Assembly: GCF_000430585.1 (NCBI RefSeq)
Contig: NZ_AUMH01000012.1
Span: 62,001-126,000, forward strand
Source: Alicyclobacillus herbarius DSM 13609
GTDB taxonomy: Bacteria; Bacillota; Bacilli; Alicyclobacillales; Alicyclobacillaceae
Reading direction: 5' to 3'
DNA: 64,000 bases
Shown: positions 37,149 to 46,502 of the stretch, piece by piece
How the letters are laid out: each line of letters starts with the position of its first letter
Position numbering within the stretch: the first letter of the stretch is position 1
Program-made: the position numbers and the translations under genes
Notes under the pieces: model-generated
The model's input: the letters and a program-made list of their open reading frames with translations, nothing else
What the model was told of the DNA's origin: nothing
Database searches by the model: none

Positions 37149-38471
37149 ATGCCAAATGTAAGTCCGGGAGATACGGCATGGGTATTGGCCTCGGCCGCCC
37201 TCGTTTTCATCATGACGCCGGGTGTGGCATTCTTCTACGGCGGATTGGTGCGCAAGAAAAACGTCATCACTACCATTTTTCAGGCGTTTGCAGTGATTCT
37301 GCTGGTCTCTGTGCAATGGGTGGTCTTCGGGTACAGTCTGGCTTTTGGTCCCGACGTCGGCCACCTCTTCGGCAATCTCAGTTGGCTCTTTCTGCATGGG
37401 GTGGGGGCGGTTCCAGACCGCGACTACGCAGCAACGATTCCGGCGGCCGCCTTCAGCATGTTTCAGCTCATGTTTGCCATCATTACCCCGGCCTTGATTG
37501 TCGGTGGTCTGGCGGAACGCGTAAAGTTCTCGTCCTTTTTGGTCTTTGTCCTTCTCTGGTCCACCTTTATCTACGATCCGCTCGCGCACTGGGTGTGGGG
37601 CGTCGGCGGTTGGCTGCGCAATCTTGGGGTGCTTGACTTCGCCGGTGGCACGGTGGTTCATATCAGCTCCGGTGTGGCCGGGCTCGTGGCCGCCATTTAC
37701 CTGGGGCGGCGCGTTGGGTACGGATCGAACAGCATCCGCGCGCACAACGTTCCGTTTGTGCTCCTTGGGACGACGCTGTTGTGGTTTGGCTGGTTTGGTT
37801 TCAATGCTGGCAGCGCTCTGGCCGCCAACGGGTTGGCCGCCACAGCATTCATGACGACCAACACCGCCACAGCGGCTGCGGCGCTTGGTTGGATGGTGGT
37901 GGAGCGGCTTAGGACGGGCCACTTCACACTGGTCGGGGCGTGTGCTGGAGCGGTGGCCGGGTTGGTGGCGGTCACCCCTGCTGCAGGATTTGTCACCCCG
38001 GGGGCCTCGCTGGTCATCGGGTTTGTCGGTGGCATCGTTTGCTACCTGGCGTGCACCTTTATGAAGGGCCGACTCGGCTACGACGATGCCCTGGATGCTT
38101 TCGGCGGCCACGGTATTGGTGGCACCTGGGGCGCGCTGGCGACCGGACTGTTTGCCACGACCGCGGTCAATTCCGCAGGGGCCAACGGACTGCTCCATGG
38201 TCATCCGCAACAGGTGCTGTTGCAGCTTTGTGGGGTCGCCACAACCTGGGTCTTTTCCGGTTTAGGAACCCTTATTCTCATCTGGGTGGTTGACAAGGTG
38301 ATGGGCTTTCGGGTTACACCGGAAGAGGAGGAGCTGGGGCTGGACGCTGTGTTGCATAACGAATCAGCCTATCCAGATTTAGTGTCCCCTGAAGAGTGGG
38401 CGAAACAGAGACTCGTGGAAGTAGGGGGAGAGGGTATACCCCACACCTCGGCGGTTGTGCCGCAGCGGTAA
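37149..38471 (+). CDS. amtB: Ammonium transporter
   Basis: A 440-residue Amt/Rh channel for ammonium uptake with eleven helices. Family marks are the N-terminal WVLASAALVFIMTPGVAFFYGGLV, WSTFIYDPLAHWVWG (pore His168 type), VHISSGVAGLVA and FGGHGIGGTWGAL (second pore His). It has no signal peptide, as usual for Gram-positive Amt. ATG at 37149 follows AAGGGGTG. No glnK gene follows, unlike in many genomes. Confidence 0.94.
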   Translation: MPNVSPGDTAWVLASAALVFIMTPGVAFFYGGLVRKKNVITTIFQAFAVILLVSVQWVVFGYSLAFGPDVGHLFGNLSWLFLHGVGAVPDRDYAATIPAAAFSMFQLMFAIITPALIVGGLAERVKFSSFLVFVLLWSTFIYDPLAHWVWGVGGWLRNLGVLDFAGGTVVHISSGVAGLVAAIYLGRRVGYGSNSIRAHNVPFVLLGTTLLWFGWFGFNAGSALAANGLAATAFMTTNTATAAAALGWMVVERLRTGHFTLVGACAGAVAGLVAVTPAAGFVTPGASLVIGFVGGIVCYLACTFMKGRLGYDDALDAFGGHGIGGTWGALATGLFATTAVNSAGANGLLHGHPQQVLLQLCGVATTWVFSGLGTLILIWVVDKVMGFRVTPEEEELGLDAVLHNESAYPDLVSPEEWAKQRLVEVGGEGIPHTSAVVPQR

Positions 38472-38520
38472 AACGGGTGTGGTTGGAAACAAGGGGTCAT
38501 AGGTTTGTTGCGACCCTGCT

Positions 38521-38546
38521 GAGCCGGGAAGGATTTCTCCCGGCTC
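38521..38546 (+). terminator. Hairpin after amtB
   Basis: GAGCCGGGA (38521-38529) pairs with 38538-38546, a 9-bp GC-rich stem 50 bases after the amtB stop; no T-run follows, so it is terminator-like only. Confidence 0.4.
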
Positions 38547-38590
38547 GGTGGCGCGTTCACCTGTCTCGGGCACTCATTCGTATGCGCGGT

Positions 38591-39835
38591 TTACTTTTGG
38601 GAATGGCGCAGGGAGCGCAGTTGGGGCAGGTGGGCATTCCCCAAATTGAACCACACCCAAACGGCGTTCACGAACAGGAGTGCCGCTGTAACGAAAAAGA
38701 CGTTGGCGATTCCGAATCCGGCGGCCAATTGACCGCCCAACAGCGGACCGCATAAATTGCCCAGGTATTGGGCCGATTGGTTATACCCGAACATACGCCC
38801 GGCAATATCGTCCGGGACAAGCCGGCGTACCAAGGAGTTGACCGATGGCAATAAGCCAGCCATAAATAATCCGAGGATAAACCGGAGCACCAGCAATTCC
38901 CAGGCGTTTCCTACAAACGCCTGCGGAATGAACGCAATCGCGGACGCCGTCAGGCAGATTAACAAAACGCGTTGTTGTCCGAATTTGTCCGCCAGTTTTC
39001 CAATCGTGGGCGCAGCGATAACGTTGGCCAGACCGGCTGCCGCCACAACCGCGCCGGCCAAAAGGGCAATGTGGCGGCTGTGCGGGCTCAGTTGCTGAAC
39101 GTAGACGGTGACAATCGGGTTGATAGACATGACCGCCAACTGCAGAATAAACGTGGTCACAAACATGGCCCACACAGTCCGCGGGTTGCTCAGTTGCGCA
39201 AAGACCTCGCGCCGCGTCAGCTTCGGGGCGTGACTGCGTTCCTCGGCGGTGGGGCGTACAAACGTCTCTTTGACAAATAGAACGGTGACCAGAAAGGCGA
39301 TAAACATAAATGCTCCGGTGACGAAAAAGACGTGCCGAAGGCCGAGAGCATCCGCCAGCAATCCACCGAACAAAGGTCCCAGGAGCGATCCGCCCACCGT
39401 TCCGGTGTTCAGTGTCCCCATCGCCCAACCAGACTTCTCCTGCGGTGCCTGGGTCGCCACCAGTGTGATGGCGGCCGAGATGTAGCCGGACACGCCACCC
39501 ATGAGCAAGCGAAGTCCGACCAACTCCCATACGTTCTGGACGAACCCCATCAAGGTCATGATGATGGCCATGCCCAGGCTTGCACGCAATAGCATGACTT
39601 TTCGACCGTAGGTATCCGCCATGCGGCCCCAAATCGGAGCAACGATGGCGGCTAGAAAAAACGTCGCGCCAAACGCGACACCCGACCACTGTTCAACCGC
39701 TGCCGTACTCTTGACACCCAGCTCAGCGATATACAAGGGTAAGAAGGGAACGACCAAACTCATGCCAGCTGTGGTGGCAAAGCAGCCAAACCAGACGACA
39801 AAGAGGTTTCGTTTCCAAAGCGGCATATGCATCAC
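38591..39835 (-). CDS. MFS drug/metabolite exporter (DHA1 family)
   Basis: A 414-residue, twelve-helix proton antiporter. The cytoplasmic loop GRMADTYGRKVMLLR (motif A) after helix 2 and the motif C-like GTVGGSLLGPLFGG in helix 5 place it with DHA1 multidrug exporters such as Bacillus NorA/YfiS-type proteins. The substrate is unknown. ATG choices at 39832, 39835 and 39826 are close together; none has a strong ribosome site. Confidence 0.85.
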   Translation of the reverse strand: MMHMPLWKRNLFVVWFGCFATTAGMSLVVPFLPLYIAELGVKSTAAVEQWSGVAFGATFFLAAIVAPIWGRMADTYGRKVMLLRASLGMAIIMTLMGFVQNVWELVGLRLLMGGVSGYISAAITLVATQAPQEKSGWAMGTLNTGTVGGSLLGPLFGGLLADALGLRHVFFVTGAFMFIAFLVTVLFVKETFVRPTAEERSHAPKLTRREVFAQLSNPRTVWAMFVTTFILQLAVMSINPIVTVYVQQLSPHSRHIALLAGAVVAAAGLANVIAAPTIGKLADKFGQQRVLLICLTASAIAFIPQAFVGNAWELLVLRFILGLFMAGLLPSVNSLVRRLVPDDIAGRMFGYNQSAQYLGNLCGPLLGGQLAAGFGIANVFFVTAALLFVNAVWVWFNLGNAHLPQLRSLRHSQK

Positions 39836-39879
39836 TTCGATTCCAAAAAATTTTTATTTCCGAATCAATCTCTTGACTT

Positions 39880-39908
39880 ATTATACGCGCAACCTGTGTG
39901 CGTGAAAA
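39880..39908 (-). promoter_or_regulatory. Promoter of the MFS exporter gene
   Basis: On the minus strand TTTTCA (39903-39908) and TATAAT (39880-39885) are 17 bp apart, about 45 bases before the start. Confidence 0.55.
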
Positions 39909-39923
39909 TGGCATAAATATGAA

Positions 39924-39956
39924 GGGTGTGAACGGCGGACGTCGCACACCCTTTTT
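39924..39956. terminator. Terminator between the MFS and MMPL genes
   Basis: GGGTGTG (39924-39930) and CACACCC (39945-39951) form a hairpin followed by TTTTT on the plus strand and by an AT-rich stretch on the minus strand. It most likely ends the minus-strand MMPL transcript, since no plus-strand gene lies upstream. Confidence 0.5.
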
Positions 39957-40018
39957 GCGTCGAGATCGGGGAGTACCGATGGAGATTTTAATACGAGCCC
40001 GGATGACCTATCGGGGCG

Positions 40019-43000
40019 TCAGTTTGTCCATCCAGGAGAGGACGACCTTTCCACCATGCCAGAATCCGGTTGGGAACGAAACGGCCAGGTGTGTCCCTGC
40101 CCAATCACGCGAGCGCTGGCTGGGACGAAAAACGCCAACATGACAAGCGCGTACAGAAAGAGTCCGAGCATGACGGCGCTGGCGATTTCGACCAGGGAGG
40201 CGACCCCGGTTGCAATCATGGACCCGAAGGTTCCACCCATGATGACAGCGGCGGAGAAGACGACGGCCCCCATCTGCTTCATGGCGGTATGCATCGCGTC
40301 TGCGACGGACTCGGTTCGCTGTCGTTCTTCCTCAAAGCGGGTCATCAAGAAGATGCTGTAGTCGACGCCGAGTGCCACGAGAATGAGAAATACGAAGAAC
40401 GGAACCACCCAGTTCAGCCCCGTTTTTCCCAGAATGTCCACAAAGATAAGCTGCAGACCGGCCATCGTGACAAAATAGGTACCTGCCAGCGAGGCGATGA
40501 TGTATAGCGGCGCCAGGATGGAGCGCAGCATGATGACCAGCAACAGGAAGATGACGCTTAAAATCAAGACCACCGTGTGGATAAAGTCTTGGCTCGAGAT
40601 CCGGTTGAGTTCCGCCTGCTGGGCGGTGGTTCCGGCTGCCAGGATGTCCCCGTTACGAATGGGACTGGCTGCCAGTGCCGATTGACCGGCTTGTTCGATG
40701 TCCGGCAGTTCTCGAATGGCCGTGCTGGAATACGGGTTTGCCTTCAGGACGACAGAAAACTTCGCGAGATGGCCGTCTCGAGAAATGTACGCGTTCATCG
40801 CTTTTGCCAGCTGTGCGTTGGTGCGGATGGTGCTTGCTGGCACGTAAAATCCCGGGCTGCCGTGACCCTGGGCGGCTGCGCCAGACTGATGGAGAAAATT
40901 CGTGGCCTGTTTGACGCCGCCCGCAAGCTTCGCGGCTCCTTGGCTGGCCTTTGTGAGTTCGTCCGGCGCATTCGTCAAATTGCCGGCTAGTGCGCCTAGC
41001 CCGGTTGCCACTTGCGCCGTCCCGGTGTTCAGGGACTGGGCGCCGGTGTTCAAGCGGTTGATCCCGCTCGCCAGGGCCTGGCTGCCGCTGGCCAGTTGTT
41101 CCGTGCCTTGGTGCAATTGGACGGTGGCGTTGGCGAGCGGACCTGCCGCCCTAGTCAGCTGGTCCAATTCGTCTGCAAACCGATGGGCGCCTTGCTGCAG
41201 TTGTTGAGCCGCCTGCCCCACGGTTTTTGCTCCAGTTGCCAGTTTCTGGCTTGCCGTAGCGGCTTTCGCCTGGCCCCCGGCCGCCTCTTCCGCGAGTTTG
41301 AGCATCGCTTGGAAGGACGGACTAGCCGCTTCCGCAGGATGGGTTTGCATCCACTGGCGCAGTGCTTGCACTAGCTGGGCGTTGGCCCCGGCGAGTTGTT
41401 TCTCGTCGGCGGCCAGGGCTCCTATACCTTGGGCCAAGCCTTGGCTGCCGTTCAGTCCGGCGGCGAGTTGGTCTGCACCACCGGCCAGTTTCTGGGCACC
41501 GTGATTCACCTGACGCGCACCCTGCTGCCAGCGGTTCATTCCCGCCTGCAGCTGCTCGGCCCCATGGGCCAACTGCTTGGCGCCACTGCTTAATTTTTGC
41601 GTTTGGTCCGCCGCCTGCGTCAGACCATTCGCGAGCTGACCGGCGCCGGCTTCGACCTGCTTCGCCCCTTGAGTCAACTTTGCGCTGCCCGCCGCTCCCT
41701 GAGCCATGCCCTGGGCCGCGGTATGCAGCTGACGGGACAGTTGACCAAGGCCGTCCTGGATTGACGCAAGGCCGGAGGCGGCCTGTCTGTTCTCGGTGGC
41801 GAGTTGGAACTGATGGATGACTTCACCCTCTGGTCGGGTGGCACTGTCCACCTTGCTCACCCCAGGCAAGGCGGCTATGCTTTCGGATACCTTTTCAATC
41901 GTCGCCAACCCCTGCGAACTGCGCAGGTTTTTATCTGTCCGCAGGATGATGTCGACCGGCATGACGGTGCCAGAACCAAAAGCCTGCGACACCGTACGGA
42001 AGCCTTCCGCCGAGTCTGCGCCGGGAATGTCTCCGAGCGGATCGAACGAACGCGGGTTGGTAAACAAGAGACCGAGGGGTGTCAGCACGGCCAACAGACA
42101 CAACAGCGTCCACCAGGGGCGACGTAGCGCCAGTCCGCCGGTAAAGCCCCACACGCGGGAGGGGCGGTGCGCGTTTGTGGCGTCGATGCGGCGCGGCCAG
42201 AACAGCCGCGGACCGAGGATGCCAATCAACGCCGGGATGAAGGAGAAGCAAAGAACAATCAGTACAGCCACACCCACCGCGACGCCGACACCACTGCGGT
42301 ACAGGCCGAAGTGAGCGAGGTAGAGGACGGCGAATGAGGTCAACACGGTTAACCCGCTGAACAGCACCGTCTTACCTATTGCCGAAACGGCGTGTGTCAA
42401 GGCGGCGGCTGGGTCATCGGGGTGTCGCCCCAGTTCCTCGCGATAGCGATTGAGAATGATAATGGAGTAGTCGGTGCCAGCGCCAAACAGCACGGCGATG
42501 AGAAAGGTCTGCGTGAAGCTGGATACGGGTAGACCAAAACCGGCCAGCCAGGCCACCAGACCGGTGGTGATGAGGTACGTCAGACCGACCGCGAGCAGCG
42601 TCACTAAGGGCGCGACAATGGAGCGGAAGACGAGGAGCAGGATAACGAGCACCAACGCCACCGTGATATAGGCGGTCTTTTCCACCCCGGCCATGGAGAC
42701 GGCAATTTCATCCTGCTGCAAGGGTGCATCGCCCGTAAAGTAGACCTTGGCGTCGCTTGGTGCGTGGGCAAATACCTGATGGAGACGGTTCAGCGCTCCT
42801 TCCATGGCGTCGCTGGCCACACTATAACGTAGGCCCACGGTGGCAATCTCAGTGGTCTTATCCTTGCTGATGAACACCGCATTCGTCTTCGAGCTGCCTG
42901 AGTTCGGGCCTTGCACATACGTCACACCGTACTCACCGCGGTGCGCGTCAATTTCCGATAACTGATGGCGAAAATAATTCCGGTCAAAAGCGGTGAGACC

Positions 43001-43240
43001 GTGTCCGTTGTGAATCGCGATCACGGCGGTGCTGTTGGCCCCATGTTTGGTATCAATCTGCTTGACCAGATGGCTGGCCTCAACAACCGTGGAGTTGTTT
43101 GGAATGTAATCGGTATGGGTGTGCGCCACCACCTTGTTAAGGTTCGGCAGACCCAGCAGCGCAGCTGCGGTCAAAGCGAGCCACGCCGCCACAACCCACC
43201 AACGAAATCGGTAGATGGCCTGGCTCAATCGCGCATACAT
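40019..43240 (-). CDS. MMPL/RND-type transporter with large helical external domain
   Basis: A 1073-residue, twelve-helix RND-superfamily exporter of the MmpL/YdfJ group. Two MMPL halves are seen, with the proton-relay type segments FGAGTDYSIIILNRYREE and ALGVDYSIFLMTRFEEE. Between them lies an external region of ~320 residues made of repeated Leu/Gly motifs (for example QLANGLTQAADQTQKLSSG, QLAHGAEQLQAG, QLASGSQALASGINRLNTG), as in YhgE/Pip proteins, expected to form long helical hairpins. ATG at 43240 has AAGGAG eight bases upstream. It likely exports lipids or antibiotics and stands alone. Confidence 0.85.
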   Translation of the reverse strand: MYARLSQAIYRFRWWVVAAWLALTAAALLGLPNLNKVVAHTHTDYIPNNSTVVEASHLVKQIDTKHGANSTAVIAIHNGHGLTAFDRNYFRHQLSEIDAHRGEYGVTYVQGPNSGSSKTNAVFISKDKTTEIATVGLRYSVASDAMEGALNRLHQVFAHAPSDAKVYFTGDAPLQQDEIAVSMAGVEKTAYITVALVLVILLLVFRSIVAPLVTLLAVGLTYLITTGLVAWLAGFGLPVSSFTQTFLIAVLFGAGTDYSIIILNRYREELGRHPDDPAAALTHAVSAIGKTVLFSGLTVLTSFAVLYLAHFGLYRSGVGVAVGVAVLIVLCFSFIPALIGILGPRLFWPRRIDATNAHRPSRVWGFTGGLALRRPWWTLLCLLAVLTPLGLLFTNPRSFDPLGDIPGADSAEGFRTVSQAFGSGTVMPVDIILRTDKNLRSSQGLATIEKVSESIAALPGVSKVDSATRPEGEVIHQFQLATENRQAASGLASIQDGLGQLSRQLHTAAQGMAQGAAGSAKLTQGAKQVEAGAGQLANGLTQAADQTQKLSSGAKQLAHGAEQLQAGMNRWQQGARQVNHGAQKLAGGADQLAAGLNGSQGLAQGIGALAADEKQLAGANAQLVQALRQWMQTHPAEAASPSFQAMLKLAEEAAGGQAKAATASQKLATGAKTVGQAAQQLQQGAHRFADELDQLTRAAGPLANATVQLHQGTEQLASGSQALASGINRLNTGAQSLNTGTAQVATGLGALAGNLTNAPDELTKASQGAAKLAGGVKQATNFLHQSGAAAQGHGSPGFYVPASTIRTNAQLAKAMNAYISRDGHLAKFSVVLKANPYSSTAIRELPDIEQAGQSALAASPIRNGDILAAGTTAQQAELNRISSQDFIHTVVLILSVIFLLLVIMLRSILAPLYIIASLAGTYFVTMAGLQLIFVDILGKTGLNWVVPFFVFLILVALGVDYSIFLMTRFEEERQRTESVADAMHTAMKQMGAVVFSAAVIMGGTFGSMIATGVASLVEIASAVMLGLFLYALVMLAFFVPASARVIGQGHTWPFRSQPDSGMVERSSSPGWTN

Positions 43241-43364
43241 CTGCCTCTCTCCTTCATGTCCTGTGTTCCAGTATATCGGAAACACTTTCTTTCAGGAAGA
43301 TAAATCCTTGACGGAGTCGTCGAAATAGGACGACGAGATGGCGGTGCACACGTGGCTCATAACC

Positions 43365-43407
43365 TTTACAACTTCTTTACAAAACCTCCGCCGATCCGGA
43401 GTACAAT
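43365..43407 (+). promoter_or_regulatory. PhoP boxes and -10 of phoPR
   Basis: TTTACA at 43365 and 43376 (11 bp apart), a degenerate third position at 43387 (TCCGCC), and -10 TACAAT at 43402, 15 bp after the start of the third position. No -35 is visible, as usual for PhoP-activated promoters; suggests autoregulation. Confidence 0.7.
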
Positions 43408-43451
43408 CGTGGTACCAGAGAGCGTTTCATGCAGGAGGTGGCGGAGAGTCT

Positions 43452-44183
43452 GTGACCAATCAGCCCTTTGCAACGCAAAAGCTGTTGATTGTGGATGATG
43501 AACCGGCAATTGTGAAGTTGGTGGAGTTCAACTGTCAGCGAGCAGGCTTTGCCACCGATACGTTGGTCGACGGTCGCGCTGCGTATGAGCGCGTCGTTGC
43601 CGAACCGGACCGGTATGACCTGGTCATTCTGGACGTGATGCTGCCCGGGATGGACGGGATGGAGGTCTGTCGGCGCTTGCGTCAGGAACACGTCATGGTC
43701 CCCATCATCTTGTTGACCGCCCGCGATGAGGAGCTGGACAGAGTGCTCGGCCTGGAAATCGGGGCGGATGACTACGTGACGAAGCCGTTCAGCCCACGCG
43801 AGTTGGTCGCTCGCGTTAAAGCGATTCTGCGTCGCGGTGAGCTTGCGGCGGAATCGAACCGAACAGAAGAGGTGGAGCGTTTGTCTGCCGATGGTCTGGT
43901 CGTTGACGTGGTGCGCCACGAGGCCACGTTGGACGGCCAGATGCTGACATTGACCCCGAAGGAGTTTGACCTGTTGCGCTATCTGATGGAAAACCGAGAC
44001 CGCGTCCTGACCCGTGACCAGCTGTTGGATCAGGTATGGGGGTACTGGACCAGCGCGGATACGCGGATTGTCGACGTTCACGTGTCCCACCTGCGGGAGA
44101 AAATTGAACAGAACCCGAAACACCCGCGTTTCATCCATACCGTGCGCGGTGTCGGATACAAGTTCAGCCCGAGGGAGGATTGA
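43452..44183 (+). CDS. phoP: Phosphate response regulator PhoP
   Basis: OmpR-family response regulator for phosphate starvation. The 243-residue chain has a receiver domain (LLIVDDEP, phosphoacceptor Asp61 in LVILDVMLPGMDG, Lys111 in VTKPFSP) and a winged-helix domain (LTLTPKEFDLLRYLMENRDRV, HTVRGVGYKF). GTG at 43452 is preceded by GGAGAG and AGGAGG; the longer frame lacks a family match. It is followed nine bases after GGGAGG by phoR. PhoP boxes in its own promoter suggest feedback. Confidence 0.93.
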   Translation: MTNQPFATQKLLIVDDEPAIVKLVEFNCQRAGFATDTLVDGRAAYERVVAEPDRYDLVILDVMLPGMDGMEVCRRLRQEHVMVPIILLTARDEELDRVLGLEIGADDYVTKPFSPRELVARVKAILRRGELAAESNRTEEVERLSADGLVVDVVRHEATLDGQMLTLTPKEFDLLRYLMENRDRVLTRDQLLDQVWGYWTSADTRIVDVHVSHLREKIEQNPKHPRFIHTVRGVGYKFSPRED

Positions 44184-44187
44184 ACGG

Positions 44188-45486
44188 GTGAACTGGTGGA
44201 GCGGTTTGCTGCTTTTGGGGTGGCTGGTCACGGCGGTCTTATGGCGGTTTGACGTGGCGCGCCGGAATCGTTTCCTTCATCATATCGCGGCGGTTGCCCG
44301 GCAGCTTGCGCACGGACAGTTTGACGTCAAGTTGTCCAGTCATCGCGGCTGGGTCGATTTGGTTGTGTTCGATGCCATCAATCACATGATTCACATACTG
44401 TCCGACCATCAGGAGCGATTGCGCGCTGAACGGGATTTGTTGGAACACATCCTCCAACATTTGACCAGCGGGGTCTTGTTTGTGAGCCACCTGGGACGGA
44501 TTGAGCGCATCAATGAGGCCGGGGCGCGGTTGTTGCGGCGGCCGCGCGAACAGTGCCTCGGGTTAGACTACTGGACCGTCTTCCGTTGGCACCCAGAGGT
44601 GGCTGCGGCGTTGACGCGCGCTCTTTTTCACGGTGAAGCGTGGCAGGAAGCGCTGACGGTCGAGGGAGGGGTGACCGTCGAGGTTCGCGTGGTACCTGTC
44701 CCCCTTGGGAGTAAGCCCCGTTTTGCCAAGCAGCAGTCTTTTGAGGCCATCATCTTACTCCACGATATTTCGCAGTGGCAGCGCCTGGAGCGCATGCGGA
44801 GCGATTTTGTCGCTAACGTCTCGCATGAGTTAAAGACCCCCATCACGTCCATTCGCGGGTTTGCCGAGACGCTGCTCGCCGATGAGGTGGCTCCGGACGT
44901 CCAAGACGACTTTTTGCGTGTGATTGTCGATGAGGCGAAGCGGATGGAGAACCTCGTCGCCGATTTGCTGACCCTCTCTCGCCTTGAGACGGCCGATGCT
45001 GCCCTGGAACTGGCGCCGGTGGCGATCACGGACGTGATCGACAAGGCGCTGACGCGTGTGCAAAGCGAGGCCGTGCACCACCAGATAGAGCTTGAACGCG
45101 TGTCCGGGTGCGATGTGTTGGTCTGGGCCGACGCGGACCGTATCCTGCAGGTCCTACTCAACCTGTTGACGAACGCGATTCACTATACGCCTGCGGGCGG
45201 ACGGGTGCGGGTGTTTTGCGAGGTGTCGTTCGATCGCGTCCGTGTCCACGTTCAGGATACGGGCATTGGTATCCCGGAGGATCAGCACCAGCGTGTCTTC
45301 GAGCGTTTCTATCGCGTCGATAAGGACCGCAGTCGGGCGACCGGGGGCACCGGTCTAGGACTCGCCATCGTCAAACACATCATTGGCTTGCATGGCGGAG
45401 ACCTCGGTCTGACCAGCCGTCCCGGACAAGGCAGCGATTTTTGGTTTACCCTCGCTCGCTTGACCGAGGAACGTAAGAATCCATAA
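44188..45486 (+). CDS. phoR: Phosphate sensor histidine kinase PhoR, single membrane helix
   Basis: A 432-residue kinase with one N-terminal membrane helix (residues ~5-20), a polar linker, a PAS domain (~85-200), the HisKA dimerisation site VANVSHELKTPITSIRG with His213, and the ATPase domain (NAIHYTPAGGR, DTGIGIPEDQHQ, GGTGLGLAIV). Bacillus PhoR has two helices with an outside domain; here, as in E. coli PhoR, that domain is missing, pointing to signalling through PstSCAB/PhoU. GTG at 44188 follows GGGAGG by nine bases. Confidence 0.9.
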   Translation: MNWWSGLLLLGWLVTAVLWRFDVARRNRFLHHIAAVARQLAHGQFDVKLSSHRGWVDLVVFDAINHMIHILSDHQERLRAERDLLEHILQHLTSGVLFVSHLGRIERINEAGARLLRRPREQCLGLDYWTVFRWHPEVAAALTRALFHGEAWQEALTVEGGVTVEVRVVPVPLGSKPRFAKQQSFEAIILLHDISQWQRLERMRSDFVANVSHELKTPITSIRGFAETLLADEVAPDVQDDFLRVIVDEAKRMENLVADLLTLSRLETADAALELAPVAITDVIDKALTRVQSEAVHHQIELERVSGCDVLVWADADRILQVLLNLLTNAIHYTPAGGRVRVFCEVSFDRVRVHVQDTGIGIPEDQHQRVFERFYRVDKDRSRATGGTGLGLAIVKHIIGLHGGDLGLTSRPGQGSDFWFTLARLTEERKNP

Positions 45487-45631
45487 GATGCATGTTCCCA
45501 CGCGCTTCCCTGGAGATCCATGCTTGCAGCTGACTTTTCACCCTCGGAATGGAGTGCGACAAAGGCGGCGCGAGCTCTCCGCTGTGTCGCGTTCACGACC
45601 CCTTTGGGGCGGATGTCGATTGTGCCGCCCG

Positions 45632-45685
45632 TTTACAACTTCTTTACACAATCCCCACAACCCCTTCACAACCACTTGTTACCCT
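45632..45685 (+). promoter_or_regulatory. PhoP box array and -10 of pstB-phoU
   Basis: Four hexamers at 11-bp steps: TTTACA (45632), TTTACA (45643), CCCACA (45654), TTCACA (45665); -10 TACCCT starts at 45680, 15 bp after the start of the last. It gives pstB-phoU its own Pho-controlled promoter. Confidence 0.8.
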
Positions 45686-45741
45686 GACTCTGCGCCTTCG
45701 TTACAACATCAACAACAGCTTTTTAGAAACGAGGTGGCGTT

Positions 45742-46491
45742 ATGGGCAGGTCCATCTCTGTGTCTGGCTTGTCGGCTTGGTACGGAGACCACCAGACCCT
45801 GCAAGCCATTGATATGAATCTGGGGGCAAATGCGGTGACAGCCATCATCGGGCCTTCCGGATGCGGAAAATCGACGTTTGTCCGCTGTCTGAATCGGATG
45901 CACGAAACGATACCTGGTGCCCGCAGTGAAGGTCGCGTGGAACTCGAAGGGGAAGACCTATACCGGATGCATCCGGTGGACGTACGGCGCATTGTCGGGA
46001 TGGTGTTTCAGAAACCGAATCCGTTTCCGACCCTTTCTATATTCGAAAACATCGCGCTGGCGCTCCGTTTATCCGGTATGCGGCGGGCTGAAATCACCGA
46101 ACGAGTCGAGCAGAGCCTGCGGATGGCGGCGCTGTGGGACGAGGTGAAGGACCGGCTGCAGCATCCCGCCACGGCGCTCTCCGGCGGGCAGCAACAGCGC
46201 CTTTGCATCGCCCGGGCGCTTGCAGTGGAACCGGACGTCCTGCTGATGGATGAACCGGCCTCTGCGCTCGATCCGGTCTCCACGCTGCGTATTGAGGAGC
46301 TCATTGCTGAGCTGAAGAGTCGCTACACGATTGTCATTGTCACGCACAATATGCAACAGGCGGCGCGCGTGGCCGATAAGACGGCGTTCTTCCTGAACGG
46401 ACAGTTGATAGAGTACGGCGAAACCGACCAGGTATTCACGAATCCGCGCGACAAGCGGACGGAAGACTACATCACCGGCCGGTTTGGCTGA
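45742..46491 (+). CDS. pstB: Phosphate ABC transporter ATPase PstB
   Basis: The 249-residue ATPase of the high-affinity phosphate importer. It has Walker A ([11 protein letters not shown]), the Pst-typical [20 protein letters not shown] and [12 protein letters not shown], the signature LSGGQQQR, Walker [15 protein letters not shown] and the switch His in [12 protein letters not shown] at 45742 follows GAGGTGG. phoU starts 11 bases after its stop. It precedes pstS rather than following pstA. Confidence 0.95.
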   Translation: MGRSISVSGLSAWYGDHQTLQAIDMNLGANAVTAIIGPSGCGKSTFVRCLNRMHETIPGARSEGRVELEGEDLYRMHPVDVRRIVGMVFQKPNPFPTLSIFENIALALRLSGMRRAEITERVEQSLRMAALWDEVKDRLQHPATALSGGQQQRLCIARALAVEPDVLLMDEPASALDPVSTLRIEELIAELKSRYTIVIVTHNMQQAARVADKTAFFLNGQLIEYGETDQVFTNPRDKRTEDYITGRFG

Positions 46492-46502
46492 GGAGGGTGT
46501 GC

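Noticed and set aside
37104-38210. 368-codon minus-strand open frame opposite amtB
   Set aside because: Antisense shadow of the ammonium transporter, with a polar, Arg/Gln/His-rich composition and no motif.
39898-40143. 81-codon plus-strand ORF between the MFS and MMPL genes
   Set aside because: It runs through a terminator hairpin and into the MMPL gene on the other strand, and has no recognisable motif.
40850-41830. Tandem DNA repeat in the MMPL gene
   Set aside because: The repeat is at protein level (Leu/Gly helical motifs); the DNA copies differ too much to be a recent tandem array.
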